NCBI GenBank assembly: GCA_036785705.1
Contig: JAWUZG010000174.1
Span: forward strand, 1,110,001 to 1,174,000
DNA length: 64,000 bases
Source of the DNA: Acanthornis magna
Taxonomy: Eukaryota; Chordata; Aves; Passeriformes; Acanthizidae
Reading direction: 5' to 3'
The notes beneath the pieces are model-generated. The model was not told where the DNA came from and searched no databases. It worked only from the letters and a program-made list of their open reading frames with translations. Both the position numbers and the translations under genes were made by a program. Of the stretch, positions 1-11,447 are shown one piece after another. Each line of letters opens with the position of its first letter. The first letter of the stretch is position 1.

Positions 1-585
1 TTCCATCATCACAGAATGGCCTGCACATCTCATACCAAGCCAGCGTGAAATGTGGACTGAATTGTCCCTGATTTTCTGTATTCCAGTGCCTCTGAACCCC
101 TCATCCCTCCAGCTTGATTTCTTCCTGTGCCACCAAGTATCCATCTGTGTTTTTCTTCAGATAAGGTTTTATCCTATCCCAGACAACCATTGTGCTGTCA
201 GTAATCCCATAAACAAGCTTTTCCCATGCTTGCACTTTACTTTACTTTTTCTTGTGCTTGCACTTTACCAGTTGCTTCCAAGAGGGAAAGAAAATCCATG
301 TTATTCCTTTGCGGTACAGACCAGGTGATTTCTGTAGCATTAAGTAAGGTATTTCTAAAATGAGAACATTTTAGGAAGCATCACAAGCAGTCCAATATTT
401 GCATTCTGGGAAGGGTATCATGGGCTTGGCTGAAAAAGCATCTGAAGTACTGATTTCCAGTTGGAGGGATCCACCTTTCTTCTCCAACTGCAGAGAATCC
501 CAGAGAGCTCCTGGACTAGACAGCAAAGTGAGGCAAAGCCAAATGACAGAGTAAATGTCCAATTTTTCAATTAGCAAACAACAGT
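1..585. other. unique non-coding sequence, nothing recognised
   Basis: I see no coding exon, RNA gene or repeat here. Short open frames on both strands have the composition of random translation, rich in Cys, Trp, Pro and Ser, with no recognisable domain. Confidence 0.6.
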
Positions 586-890
586 TATAGAATCAGGGAA
601 TCACAGAATATCCTGAGTTGGAAGGGACCCACAGGGATCATCAAGTCTAACCCCTGGCCCTGCACAGACGTCCCAACAATCCCACCCTGTGCCTGAGAGC
701 ATTGTCCAAACACTTTTGGAGCTCTGGCAGCATTGGGGCTGTGCTCATTCCCTGGGGAGCCTGGGCAGTGCCCCACCACCCTCTGGGGGAAGATCCTGTC
801 ACTGGTCACCAGGGAGCAGAGAGCAGCACCTGCCCTTCCACTGCCCCTCCTGAGGAAGATGTAGATTGTTTCCTCAGGGGTCTGTAGAGT
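586..890 (-). mobile_element. CR1 LINE 3' end, truncated, internally deleted
   Basis: This is a 5'-truncated CR1 retroposon in reverse orientation. The 3' terminus is at the left, with octamer-like 'atagaatcagggaatcacagaat' sequence, followed by 'tatcctgagttggaagggaccc' and the conserved run through 'caatcccaccctgtgcctgagag' and 'cattccctggggagcctgggcag'. It belongs to the same subfamily as the copy at 42824-43150. Relative to that copy it lacks the 52 bases matching 43023-43074, between 'gggaaga' and 'tcctgtcactgg'. CR1 is the dominant avian LINE and normally leaves short 3' fragments like this one. It has no coding capacity. The right edge is approximate. Confidence 0.88.
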
Positions 891-2484
891 CAATGAAATG
901 CAGCATCCCAATCCCCCCAAATTCTTGCTCCAGCATTCATGCATGTACCTTTTAGCAGAACTCAGGATCCTCCTGCAGCCCCAGGACAGGTGGAGCCAGG
1001 GCAGCAGCATCACCGTGCACCCCACCCTTGGCACCGTGACTATGGCTGTCCCTCGTTCCCTGCACTAGGCTTGCACTCTCCTCCAGCTGCTCTTGTTGCA
1101 CATTTCATGGGGATCCTTCCCATCTTGCTGTCAAGGCTCTTAGTTAACAATTTAAGGGGTTTTGGTGCCTCTTAATAATGCACTTGGAAATATCTTTGAT
1201 GTTAAGAGGCGAACTTCAGTGAAGTACTTTGCCATGGGAAGAGCATGGAAATGTTAGCTGGATCGTCCCTGTTTGAGCTGTATTGCTGAAGGGACAGTGT
1301 CAAACCCAAGCCCCGTGAAGCCAGAGGCAACCTGGGAGATTTCAGCAAAGGAAACCTCAAAAAGGAGACCTCAAATCTGGATGTGTTCTAGAGCCACCAG
1401 TCTGAGCCCAGAGCTCTTCACTGTCTCCCTGCATGTCCCACTTCGCTCTGCACACGGCCAGGAGAGGAATAGGCTGAGGCTGTGTGAACTGAGGATGTAT
1501 GAACTGTTTGGTAGATGATAAATTGCTTTGTCTCAGCCATGAACAGCACAGGGCAGCCTGTGTCCCGTGTCCTCTGATGGACAGCCTGGGCAGGCTGGGT
1601 GGGCAGAGACTGGTGGACTTCTAAAGAAATAGTTTTAAAAGGGTATTTGAAGGAAGGGGAGAGTGATGTCAGCTGAGAAAAAGGAATATTGTTCCCAGAC
1701 ATTAAGGATAAAAGAATAGGGAACTACCACAGGCTGTGAGGTCCCCAGTCCAGACCTTCATCCCAGAGACGAGGACCCCAACATGGGTCCCACATGGGTA
1801 TCAGCCAAGCAGGTGGCAGTCTGCACACCTCTGACCAGCTCAGACCGTGGGATGAGGTCTCAGGAGCTGAGAAAAGCTTTTTTTTTCAGAGGAATGGGCT
1901 TCCCTGAGGGTTCCCTTTGGGAACGAGATGAATCCCTTTTTCTTCCCTGGCACCATCTCATCAGAGCTGTGCTTTCCCTGAGCACCAGGAAGAGGCACTC
2001 AGCTCCTGCTGTTTGTTTGGCTGCACCAAAACATCCTGCTCCTCTCACTGCTCCCCCCATCCCTCCACAAGGACCCAACAATTGCCAAGCAAAGGAAATA
2101 AACAACTCTGGAGCAGCTGTGTCTCATGTGGCAAAAGCTGGTAAGAGGCTCTTCTAGCTTTTCTGGATAGCTTTTTACGTGTATTTCCATCACTCCTTTG
2201 CTTAGTGCCAGTTCCTGACCCAGGACCTGGCCTTTGGGGCCCAGACCACCCTGCAGCCCCTACGCCAACACACACAAGCCCTGCAAGGAGGAGAACCTGG
2301 CAAGATTACTGGGAAATACTGTCACTTCAGCTGAGGTCACTCTGCAGCCCATCTTCTACCCAAGGGACCTCAAATGAAGACACTGGAAAATAACACTGGA
2401 ACAAACTCAGATGTTATTCTCCAGCCTGTCATTACCCTGAGTCAGACAGAGACAAGTGAAGAGCCTCTACCCAGGCTGGATTGT
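891..2484. other. unique non-coding sequence, nothing recognised
   Basis: No repeat, RNA gene or convincing exon is visible. Overlapping short frames around 1860-2275 occur on both strands, as expected for G/C-moderate sequence with few chance stops. Confidence 0.55.
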
Positions 2485-2536
2485 AATTGGAGTGATGGAA
2501 AAGACCATTAGGTCATCTGGGCCATCTGCCCCCGCC
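2485..2536 (-). repeat. possible very old CR1-like 3' fragment
   Basis: The stretch reading 'gtgatggaaaagaccattaggtcatctgggccatctgcc' resembles the 3' portion of diverged CR1/L3-type LINEs in reverse orientation. It is short and may be chance. A RepeatMasker search against old amniote CR1 consensus sequences would decide. Confidence 0.25.
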
Positions 2537-2711
2537 AACACACGCCTGTTCTCTGCTTCATGTTATCTAGTGCTGAGCTTGGAGTGAGTCAAGTGATGCA
2601 GCTTCCAGTTTCCCACGGGAGACTTCTCCTAATAAAACTAATAGCTGAGATGGAAATGTTTCCTGATATCCTGCCTAAATATGCTGTTGCTCACATACAT
2701 CACATTACTCC

Positions 2712-2736
2712 TGCTGATCCCCCCTGGGGATCAGCA
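2712..2736. repeat. perfect 11-bp inverted repeat with 3-nt loop
   Basis: The arm TGCTGATCCCC at 2712-2722 is matched exactly by GGGGATCAGCA at 2726-2736, with the loop CCT between them. The DNA or an RNA copy could form a stable stem-loop. Nothing flanking it resembles a terminator, a miRNA precursor of normal length or a transposon end, so no function is assigned. Confidence 0.8.
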
Positions 2737-5700
2737 CATCTCTGGAAGCACATCTCTCCTTGGTGTTCATGCCCGTCACCCTCCTGCTGACAGTTACATT
2801 CTGATTTTCCCTGGGTTGCCATCTAGATAAGCTACATTTTGCTGTTCGGTGGTACTGACTCCAGACCCAAGGCTGTAAATAGTTTTCTTGGTCCTTGGAG
2901 CCTTTGGATTCCTCTTAAGAAGCTAGATTCCCCAGATATACTGCAAAGGGAAATATTCTGAAGAGTTTTTGTACAAAATCAAGGATGAGGCTTAGAGAGA
3001 TGGACCATTGAGTCAAGTTTCTTGTGATAATTCTTTATCTTCTGATCTAGTTTTCCTCTTTAAAATTTATTCTCTGATTTTTCCAGGGATCTCCATCCTG
3101 TTTCCACACTTAATTAGAGCTTGACAGCCCAGCAAGGCACGTGATGACACTTGGAGGGATGGTCCTGGTGCCAGGTGACTTAAAGGCATTCTGTTTGTAG
3201 AGAGACTCTGGCACTTCATTGCAGGGTAGAAAATGGAAAAAAAGAAGATAGATATATCTATGGGTTGATGCCTTTAGGAGCAAGAGATGTAGTCATGAAA
3301 CTTTCTAAAAGTTTCAGTGCACACAGCCTGGCTCTTTCCTGTGAGTAAGAGGCTCATTAAAATAAGTGATTTTCAGGATTGTGCAAGCCCCATGGCAGAG
3401 CAGTTCTCCAACATCAGATGCTGCAGGGATGGGGAATCCCCTCAGTCCCTGGCGAGCTCAGTGTGGGATGTGCTCCTTGCCCACCTGGTGCTGCTCAGCC
3501 CTTGCAGGAAAGTGGAGCACCCTCTGCTCCTTGCAGCTCCTCCAAGGACACAACCAGGATCACCCTGGAGGCAGTGAGACGTATGGGGAGGAAGGGCCTG
3601 AATGAGTCACGGACACACACAGGGTGTACAATATCACAGGTTCTTCCTCAGAGCTGGGCCTGGCTTTCAAAACACTTCTTACCATTAGCTTCTGACAAAG
3701 ACCTTGCCATGCGAAATCCTGCCATGCTGCCACCAGCCTGGAAGGGAACAGTCCCTGTGGGGAACAGTGTCTTGCAGGGAGCAGAATGAGCCACAATCCA
3801 AGATGGAGCCTCTGTGTAGGACAGATAAACAGAGCTGTGCCTGCAACAGGAAATTAATTTAAATTTAGAAGAAATAGTTTTTTCCCTTGGTTGAATGAGA
3901 TGAGAGATCCTCCTTCTGTTCTTCATTAAGCAACAAAGGGTGAAACCAACAGCAAATTGTGTGCAAGCCACCCAACTGCGGTCCTGAACTCCTGAAACAT
4001 CTTTATTCACTTAATCTGGGATTCAGGAAATTCTCGTCCAAGCCAGTTTTATTGGGTGGTTTGAATTGAGCTCTCAGCTTCCCAATCAGTAACAGATGAA
4101 CAATTTTGCATAACATTTTTCTCCTGGATTTTTGGCTCTGCTCCTCCTTTCTAGCGGCTGAGCTGATGAAGCAGGCCTGTTGTTCATCCTTTCGGAGACG
4201 CCAGCCTTGCCCTGATTCCGGGAATGGACACAAGCTGCCCTGGGTCTCAATCAAGGCCAAGTCCTACCTTTCTGGATTCACCTCCATTGGTGGCTCATCT
4301 TCCCATCTCCTCTGTCCCCACCTCCCTCCTAATTCCTTCCTCCCGCTGCTTCCAGGGCTGGCATCAGGTACTGAGCCCATGAAGAACAGCCCAAGCCAGA
4401 TCCCAGGTGCTGACGGGCATCAGTAGATGTTGATAAACTGCAGCAGCCTTGCTGAGATATGTGGGCATCTGCTGAAAAAACACAATGGGCACAGGTCCTG
4501 CTGTGGCTGGAGCTGCATGAGAGGAGGGATGCTCTGGGGGCAGATCTGTCCCTCAACCCTTCTCCAGGCAGCTGGCTGCTGAGCTTGTTTTCATTGTTCC
4601 CCCCTGAACAGAGCTGTTGTGACTGGGAGCAGAGCACAGAGTTCTATACCATGGGATTTCTCCAGCCCCAGTGTCCGTGTTGGCCCATCACCCAGTGCTT
4701 GTGAGCATGTCCCTGTCTGTGGAACACGCTGTGCCTGCAGATCTGCCATGCCGTGTGAGGACACGAGTGCCACAAGTGCTGGGGTGAGTCGGTGCCTGCA
4801 TCCACACTCATCCCTGTGGTGAAGGCAGTGCCAGTCCATAGGTCTTCTCTGCCCCAGTGGGAATGCACAGCATTTGGAACACTGAGAGAAAGCAAAAGGA
4901 AAAGGCTCAGACCCTGGAAAAAAGGGGCCTGGAGAAATCCCAATGCTCTGGCAAGGGCCTGTTCATGTGTGCACCCCATGGCCATGCACATGTGTGTTAC
5001 TTGTCAGCATCTCTCTGCCTCCACCCCTGTGCCTCAGCTGCCCAGAGGTGCCAGGACTCAGCTGAAGGCCAGCCAGGAAATGAAATAGGTGCTATAGCCT
5101 TGTCTTGTCCCCGCCTTGTGGGTGGGCTCCCTCACCTGTGTGTCACCCCCTGCACCCCTGCAGACCCCCTGGCAGCTGATTTCAGAGGAGGATGTTGCCC
5201 TCTTGATGTTTCAGCACTGCCAGTTCCCTGAATAACTGGGTCCCGTGGCTGGGGAAAAGCACTTTGCTCAGCCGATGTGTTTGCTCAGATGCTTCAGCAC
5301 AGGCTTTTATTATTATGATGCGTCTGAGATCTGGGACTTAGAGGAGGATTTGCTGCCATGTGCCTGACAAAGAGGAGTGACCTCAGCGACACTGGAGAGC
5401 AGAGAGTGTATAAAACCTTTCTGGGCTCTGCGTAGGAGTGCTGCTTCCCTTCTTGGCCGCTCTCAGTTCCATCTGCTCTCTCCACACACGGGTCTCCCTG
5501 ATAGTCCCTCTTGGGCGGAGAGACACCCGGGCAGGAGATGAGTGCTCACACAAATGGGCTTCACATTATTTGCAGAGCTCCCAGTTTCATGCCCTGAATT
5601 TTAAGCACAAGAGTGATTCCTGTCATTCCAGCAGGCCTGGACCTTCTTTTCTCCATCCTTCTTCCTCTCCATCCTCCAACCAACCTATCGGCAGGAACTG

Positions 5701-5879
5701 CTTTCCCCATGTGCTGGCTCTTCAAGGGTGAAGGAGCTCTCTGCCCCCTCTCTCCAGTTGCCCACAGGGACCTGACTCTGACTCTGTTTTTTACCCCCGT
5801 CTCTCCTACGCGGTTGGGTGATCACCACTGTGTTGCAAAGTTGGAACTGCGTCAAATCAACATGTCAAAGATCATATTA

Positions 5880-6200
5880 GACATTCCTTCACTCACCCTG
5901 TGAAATATTGGCCATTTTCTGCCACATGGAGAAAAGTAAATTACAAACCCAATGGGAAAGGCAGGAAAAACAGTCATTAATAACTGTACTTAATTACAAC
6001 CTAATTTCTTGAAAAATGTGTTTGAAAGCAGCTGGCAACAAGTTGAACTGTGTGGAAAGTTTGAAGAACACCAGACCAGACATTAATTAGTCAACAGCCT
6101 CCAGAAAAGGTCAGGCTCTGGAAATATTTAAAGGCCCTTAATAAAATGAATTTTAATTCCAGTGCTGAATTAAAACTTCATTGCATATCCCCAGAAAACA
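5880..6200. promoter_or_regulatory. A/T-rich block, candidate conserved non-coding element
   Basis: Within otherwise mixed sequence this block is A/T-rich and dense in homeodomain-type cores, including ATTAATTAG at 6082-6090, several TTAATTA/TTAATAA variants and TTTAAAG. It has no repeat similarity and few long frames. Vertebrate developmental enhancers often look like this, but conservation cannot be judged from one sequence. The regulatory role is inference. Confidence 0.2.
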
Positions 6201-7737
6201 GACTCACTCCCCACAGACATGCTACACGTGTTTGAGGGAGACTTGCTGCCCACACACCACAAGCTGCCTATGGGGTTTCCCAAATCATCTCTTCTAGTGA
6301 CCTCCTTCTGGCTGGAAATGCCACACAAGCACCTTCTTTCTATCATGGGTTATTGTTAGTACAAAACCGCACACAGCAACCTCTCCAAATTACCAACTGG
6401 CCTCTGCAGTGCAGCAAGAGCTCTCTAGAAGCCTGGTGTCATTGGTGAAATCTCACCTGAAAGCCACCCTTGGGCATGGAGAGAGATGATCTCTTGGGAA
6501 GACTTGCAAAGATGCTGTGTCCATAGGCAGTGTGTACAGGGATGCTTTTTAGAAGGGACCACACATTTCTGGCTTCCAGCAGCCCAACAGCATCGTCATT
6601 ACACTGTTCCTGTAGGTTTAACTGAACTCTGTCTGAAACACAAGGATATAGACAGGTATGGCTTGTGATGTGAGTCCCTGCAGTTCTGGCAGGAGCAAGG
6701 ACCTTTCCCTTTGTCACACCAGTCATCCTGTCCTGGGGGTACAAGTTGTTCACCAAACACAAAAATTCCAAGGAGAAAAAGAAAGAAAAATATCCACCTG
6801 TAAAGGGTGACACTCACTCAAGAGGCATTGGACAAAGCCACTCCCAGCAGACACATTCTATTCCTCTGCATTTGCGATCTTTCATTGTCCCCTGCTTGTT
6901 TGTTCTCCAGCCCTGCCCTTATCCTGGCCTTCTTCAAGAGCACCCCTCAGCAGGTACCCTGCAGGAGAACCTGTCTGAGAACACTGGGAATGTCTTGACA
7001 TTTACAGTCAGAGGGGCACGTACACCAGTCACCTTCCTTGTGGGAAGACATATCCCACCGACTGTCATCCCATCACAGCCACTGTCACCTCCCCTATTAA
7101 GGTGCCCCTGCTTGGGTGTGTGGCATTACCCCGAAAGCACAGATCCCATGTGGGCATGGGAAGAGCATTCCTGGTCCTGTGGTGTGGGAGCCACGTGCTG
7201 AGCCTTCACACTAACTGCACACTGCTTACACACCCTGGCTGCTACTCCTCTCTGCTGCAGTCCGCTAAATGACACGGATCTCCCCAGGCAGTGGGACTGG
7301 GACAAGCCAGGAGCTCACTGGTGGATGGTTTCTGGCAGCACACAGTACCACTGAACACACATCATGCACATGACTCATGACTGAGTGTAAGCTGGCACCT
7401 CTGAGCTCTGCCACTTCTGCTGGCTCATGTGCCCACCGCAGCTCTGAGGCAACCATAAGTTCCAGACCTCCCATGCTCCTCAGCCACTTCCAGAGCAGCT
7501 GGCAGGAAGCAGCAGCTTCCAGGTTTGCAGGAAGTTGTGAATAGTTTGGTTTCAGAAATAGCAAACTGTTTGGACTGCAGGTGTTTCCAAAACAAAATAT
7601 CTCAGCAGCTTCCCTCCTTTGAAAGGTTTCGTGAAGTTTGTGTCAGTCCAGCTCAGATAAAAGCATTTTCCTAAGATTTCAAACTTTTCAGGGAAGGCAC
7701 TTCTGCCATGTGACGGCAAAATATTACCAGTGCCAAC

Positions 7738-7904
7738 AATCACAGAATCACAGACTGGTTCGGGGAGGAAAGTACTTTAAAGCTCCTGTCATTCCATCCT
7801 CCTGCCATGGGCAGGGACACCCTCCACTAGACCAGAATGCTCCAAGCCCTGTCCAGCCTGGCCTAGAACACTTCCAGAAATGGGGAGTCCACAACCTCTC
7901 TTCT
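7738..7904 (-). mobile_element. CR1 LINE 3' end, truncated
   Basis: Reverse-oriented CR1 tail. It starts with 'aatcacagaatcacagactggttcgggg', continues through 'gccatgggcagggacaccctccactagaccag' and 'ccagcctggcctagaacacttccag', and fades after 'gggagtccacaacctctc'. It is only about 165 bases long and non-coding. The moderate divergence suggests an older insertion than the copy at 31738. Confidence 0.85.
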
Positions 7905-8682
7905 CAAGACATTGGCAAGGCTTTGGAGCTGCATGTCTGACCACTAAAACATTGCTCTGTTCTCCTTTTCTCCTCCTTGCACATCTCCTTCAGGAGAGGG
8001 AGGCGGGTGAAGTCTGACATTCTATCACTAACAGAGAGGTAGGAAGCAGCAAAACAAAATTCCCAAGCCTTTCCCACAAGTGGCAATGTTTTTCAAGAGA
8101 AATGGTGAGGTAATATTTTCTAATCCCAGCCTCAGACTGCTGGAGCTGGGAGAGATATTTCTGTCCTCTACTTGCTATTCAAAGGTGCTTGGTCCATCTT
8201 TGCAGTATCTGTCCAAGGTTACCAGAGAGGCCAATCTGCAAATCCAGACCTGAAGGTTGCAAGGAGCAAACAGAGAGGATGCATTTGTCTGGAGTTCGTT
8301 TCAGAAATTTCCTTTCCTTCTGCCTCACATCATTTCAGCTCTCCCTTTTCATCCAGGGGATGGCACAGCAGCTCATACTTCTGAGGAGACACCAGGACCA
8401 GCTAGGTGATCCATGTGCTTGGAAATTTTGCTTTCAGAGCAACTATCCCCTTATGCCAGACAGACTTTGATCAGCTCATTGATCCATTTTGCATTACAAG
8501 AAAGGGGAAAGAGAGAAGAAGTCCTTCTGTAAGCCAAGGAAAAGAGATGCTGGAAATACACAGGAGAAATTCTGCAGGTAGTGAGAAGGGGCTCAAGTTT
8601 CTGGGGATCCAAGGCAACAAAATTGTGACGTATTTTGTCCTTTTTGAGGTTTTTTTTTTTAAATCAGACAGAAACAGCACAC
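7905..8682. other. unique non-coding sequence before microsatellite
   Basis: Nothing is recognised. A T-rich run (10 T at 8651-8660) lies 22 bases upstream of the GGAGA repeat. The long forward frame at 8406-9062 stays open largely because the pentamer repeat contains no stop. Confidence 0.55.
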
Positions 8683-8774
8683 GGAGAGGAGAGGAGAGGA
8701 GAGGAGAGGAGAGGAGAGGAGAGGAGAGGAGAGGAGAGGAGAGGAGAGGAGAGGAGAGGAGAGGAGAGGAGAGA
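8683..8774. repeat. (GGAGA)18 pentanucleotide microsatellite
   Basis: Ninety-two bases of perfect GGAGA repeat, 18.4 copies, with no interruption. Because 5 and 3 are coprime, it reads through in all three frames and creates the artificial Gly-Glu-Glu-Arg-Arg protein repeats and their Leu-Ser-Ser-Pro reverse-strand counterparts. The repeat is all purine on one strand and is followed directly by C7 at 8775-8781, a pattern that can favour triplex or other non-B DNA. The perfection suggests a length-polymorphic locus. Confidence 0.97.
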
Positions 8775-8781
8775 CCCCCCC

Positions 8782-10510
8782 ATTGGCTGTTGCTGTACCA
8801 GGAGAAATATTGTGCACAAGCTGTTCCTATGGTCCTGCCTGAGTGGCTGCACAACACGCCACAAGAGCCACCAGAGATGTCCACCCCATGGGGATGTGCT
8901 GCTTTTCAGGTGCTCCAGGGAAAGTGTGGCTGCTCAGTCCACACAGAGGCTCACATCAGAGGTTTAATTCCCCCTGATACTTTCCACCAGGAGAGACCAG
9001 GAGACAGCAGAGACCAGAAGGTCCTGGGAAATCACCTCTTTGTCTTCCTCTGCCCTCACTAGGGGTTGGAGGCAGGGACGGGAACACATGGGCTCACAGA
9101 CAGAGGGCCAATGCATCCTGCCCCCACATCACCAGCTATTTTTGTGAGTTTGTCCTTGACCCACAAGCCAAGCACTGGTAGCCAGTGTTCTGCTGCCAGG
9201 CACTGTGTTTATGAATCAACAGTTCAGTATTTTATGACTTGGGCTGAGGTGATCAGTCCCCTGCAGCTGGACTGCCTGGCTGGGGTGAGCCACCTGTGTG
9301 CCCACAGCTCCTGCTGGAATGGCAAAGATGCCCTGAGGGAGCAGCTTTTGAGGGCTTCTCATGCTAAGCCAGCTTGCTCAAGCCTTACTCCAGAGTCCAA
9401 AACTCAGAACTGATGGGAAATGCTGCAGGAAGCCTGCAAGGATCTCTGCAGTACCACAAACAGCCCAGGCTGCAGAAAGGCATCACTGAGTCCAGCTGAT
9501 ATCAGGCACAAAGCCTCCTGGGCCCCACCTTCAGCAGTGGAAAGTGAATCCATTCTCTGGGAAAGGAGCTGATCTCTGGGCTGTGTCAGGGAGCCTGGCC
9601 TTGACATCTTGGCATCAGCTGGGGCAGTCTCAGCTCAGTCCTGTGGGCTGCCACCCAGAAAAGACAGTGTACCATGTCCCCACCTCCTCTGCCCAGAGGC
9701 CAGCACAGAGAATCCATGGGGCTGCCAAATATCTCCTTCACCTTGACCCTGAAGCCCCTGTTCCCCATGGGCAGCGAATTCTCTCAACTGTCAGTGTAGC
9801 AGAACTGGGTGAGGAGTAAGTCAAGAGCTTAGAAGATTTTCCTGTGTGCAGTGATTCATGGCTCATGTTTGTCAGTAGATGGGAGTGTTTGGAGAAGAGC
9901 CAAGTCATCATGAAACATTTACAAATCCCAGACGTTTTGTGGATTTCACCACAAATTATCTTCTGTCCAACACAGCCAACCCACATGTTCATCGACATTT
10001 CTGAGCTGCAGTTTATTAATCCTCTGTTTCCAGCAACGGTGTAAAGATAGCAACGGCCAGCAAGAGGGGACATGGCTCTAGTGTTGTGCCAGCTGAAAAG
10101 GAGAGGGGCCATGGCTGAAAGCCCAATGACACTTCTCTTCACCATGGCTGCTTCACCTTGCCCAGCAGTCAAAGGAATATGGATCAAGACTTCCCTGGGG
10201 GAGAAGGAAGAAAAGGCTGCTCCTAGGAGAGCAAAGGCCATGCCAGCTCCTTCAAAAGACCTGTCTGAGAGCATCTATGGAGACGTCCAGGAGAAACATA
10301 AAATCTAAATGAGGGGTCAAAGCCCAGGAAAAGTGTCAAAGTGGGATAGAGGAGTATCACGTGTTGAAGGCCACAGATTGCAGCACATATGTGGATAGCT
10401 TTTTGAGACCCACCAACTGTGAAAATAAAGAGCAGCTCAAAACAAAGAACAGCATAAAATTAAGGACAGACTATGCCCAAATAAAGAGTCGAAAGGAGTC
10501 TTTAAAAAAA
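8782..10510. other. unique non-coding sequence, nothing recognised
   Basis: No repeat or gene is recognised between the microsatellite and the LTR. The reverse-strand frame of 178 codons at 9738-10274 has no known domain and is overlapped by forward frames of similar quality. Confidence 0.55.
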
Positions 10511-10515
10511 TGAGG
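10511..10515. repeat. target site duplication TGAGG, left copy
   Basis: The five bases TGAGG lie immediately outside the TG end of the LTR and are repeated exactly at 11443-11447. A five-base duplication is typical of ERVL-type (class III) integrases. Confidence 0.85.
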
Positions 10516-11442
10516 TGTTTTGATTTGATAGACAGGTGTCTGCTTAGGAAGGTGGGAACCTTCCTTAGAACAGAGAATGTGAACCCCCTTCCCTCCGAAT
10601 TATTATAACTTTGGAATCAAGGGCTCTCAGGCAAAGATATGGGAAAAGGAATAAGAGTTATTTACTAGTATCTATAATGAGGTAAACAATCAGTAACAAA
10701 AACAGTAAACAAGGTAAAAAATAGTAAACAAAACCAAAAACCCAGCGGCAGATGTCCCTGGGCTGCCAGGCACTTTCCTCTTTGGTGCAGTCCCAGTCAT
10801 GGCCAGCAGGGGCACTGTTGGGCTCCCAGACCAACAGGGCAGGTGCGATGACTCCCGCGCAGCTGCAGATGGCGCTGTGCCGCGAGGTCAGGCCAGTCTC
10901 ACGGAGAGAATGGCAGGCAGCCTGGCAGAGATGGAGTGCAGCCACACGTGTTGGGCAGGTAGGTCAGAGCAGGGAGATGGAACGGCCAGGTGGGCTCACC
11001 CGAGCCAGCCAGCAGAGGAGGTGGCAGGAAACTCCGCAGTTGTGGCAGTCGGGGCACAGGGTGGTGGCAGGCAGGGGTCCCATTCCGCTGCAGCGCAGCT
11101 GGGAGATGCACCCTCCAGGAGGAGATGAGAGGATTGGAGTCCTGTGCCCTTCTTTTCAAAGCAAGAATTCACCCGCCAGGTAGACAAAAGCTAGTGCAAA
11201 GCCGGGCTTTTTTTCCCGCAGTCACAGCCAAAAAGCAGAGAGCTGCTTCTTTTCCCTGCTCTCTCCTCCAAGACTTGGGAGAGAGTGTCCCGTTATCAAA
11301 TCTTGCAATCTCTTGTTCCCGTGCCCGCCCAGCCAAAAGTCTTTGTCTCCTTTGTGAGCATAGATGGCCCTTAAGTAATGGTCGTTAGTTGCCTAGCAAC
11401 AGAATGGTAAAAAATTCCACTTCCCCCCCTCAACCTTCAACA
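10516..11442 (-). mobile_element. solo LTR, ERVL-like, 927 bp
   Basis: A complete endogenous-retrovirus long terminal repeat lies in reverse orientation with no internal gag-pol region. Its ends are TGTTTTGA at the left and CTTCAACA at the right, giving TGTT...AACA termini. The perfect 5-bp duplication TGAGG flanks it on both sides. I recognise the reverse-strand stretch that reads across 'ttaccttgtttactgttttt', 'cccatatctttgcctgagag' and 'tataataattcggaggg' as a common avian ERVL LTR type. Such solo LTRs arise when the two LTRs of a provirus recombine and delete the coding part. Forward and reverse frames inside it, including one of 143 codons, are not viral genes. The family assignment is from memory of avian LTRs and the duplication length. 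The boundaries are read directly. Confidence 0.87.
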
Positions 11443-11447
11443 TGAGG
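11443..11447. repeat. target site duplication TGAGG, right copy
   Basis: Exact match to 10511-10515, placed directly after the CA end of the LTR. Confidence 0.85.

Larger units (their letters stand above)
2537..7737. other. unique non-coding stretch
   Basis: This is 5.2 kb without a recognisable gene or dated repeat. It contains the hairpin at 2712-2736 and an A/T-rich block at 5880-6200, both listed separately. The short frames around 3.4 kb and 4.4-5.2 kb lack domains and overlap on several frames and both strands. Confidence 0.55.

Noticed and set aside
8406..9062. Forward open frame of 218 codons with Gly-Glu-Glu-Arg-Arg repeats
   Set aside because: It is kept open by the GGAGA microsatellite, which has no stop in any frame.
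10658..11183. Open frames up to 143 codons near 10.7-11.2 kb
   Set aside because: They lie wholly inside the solo LTR, which has no coding function.
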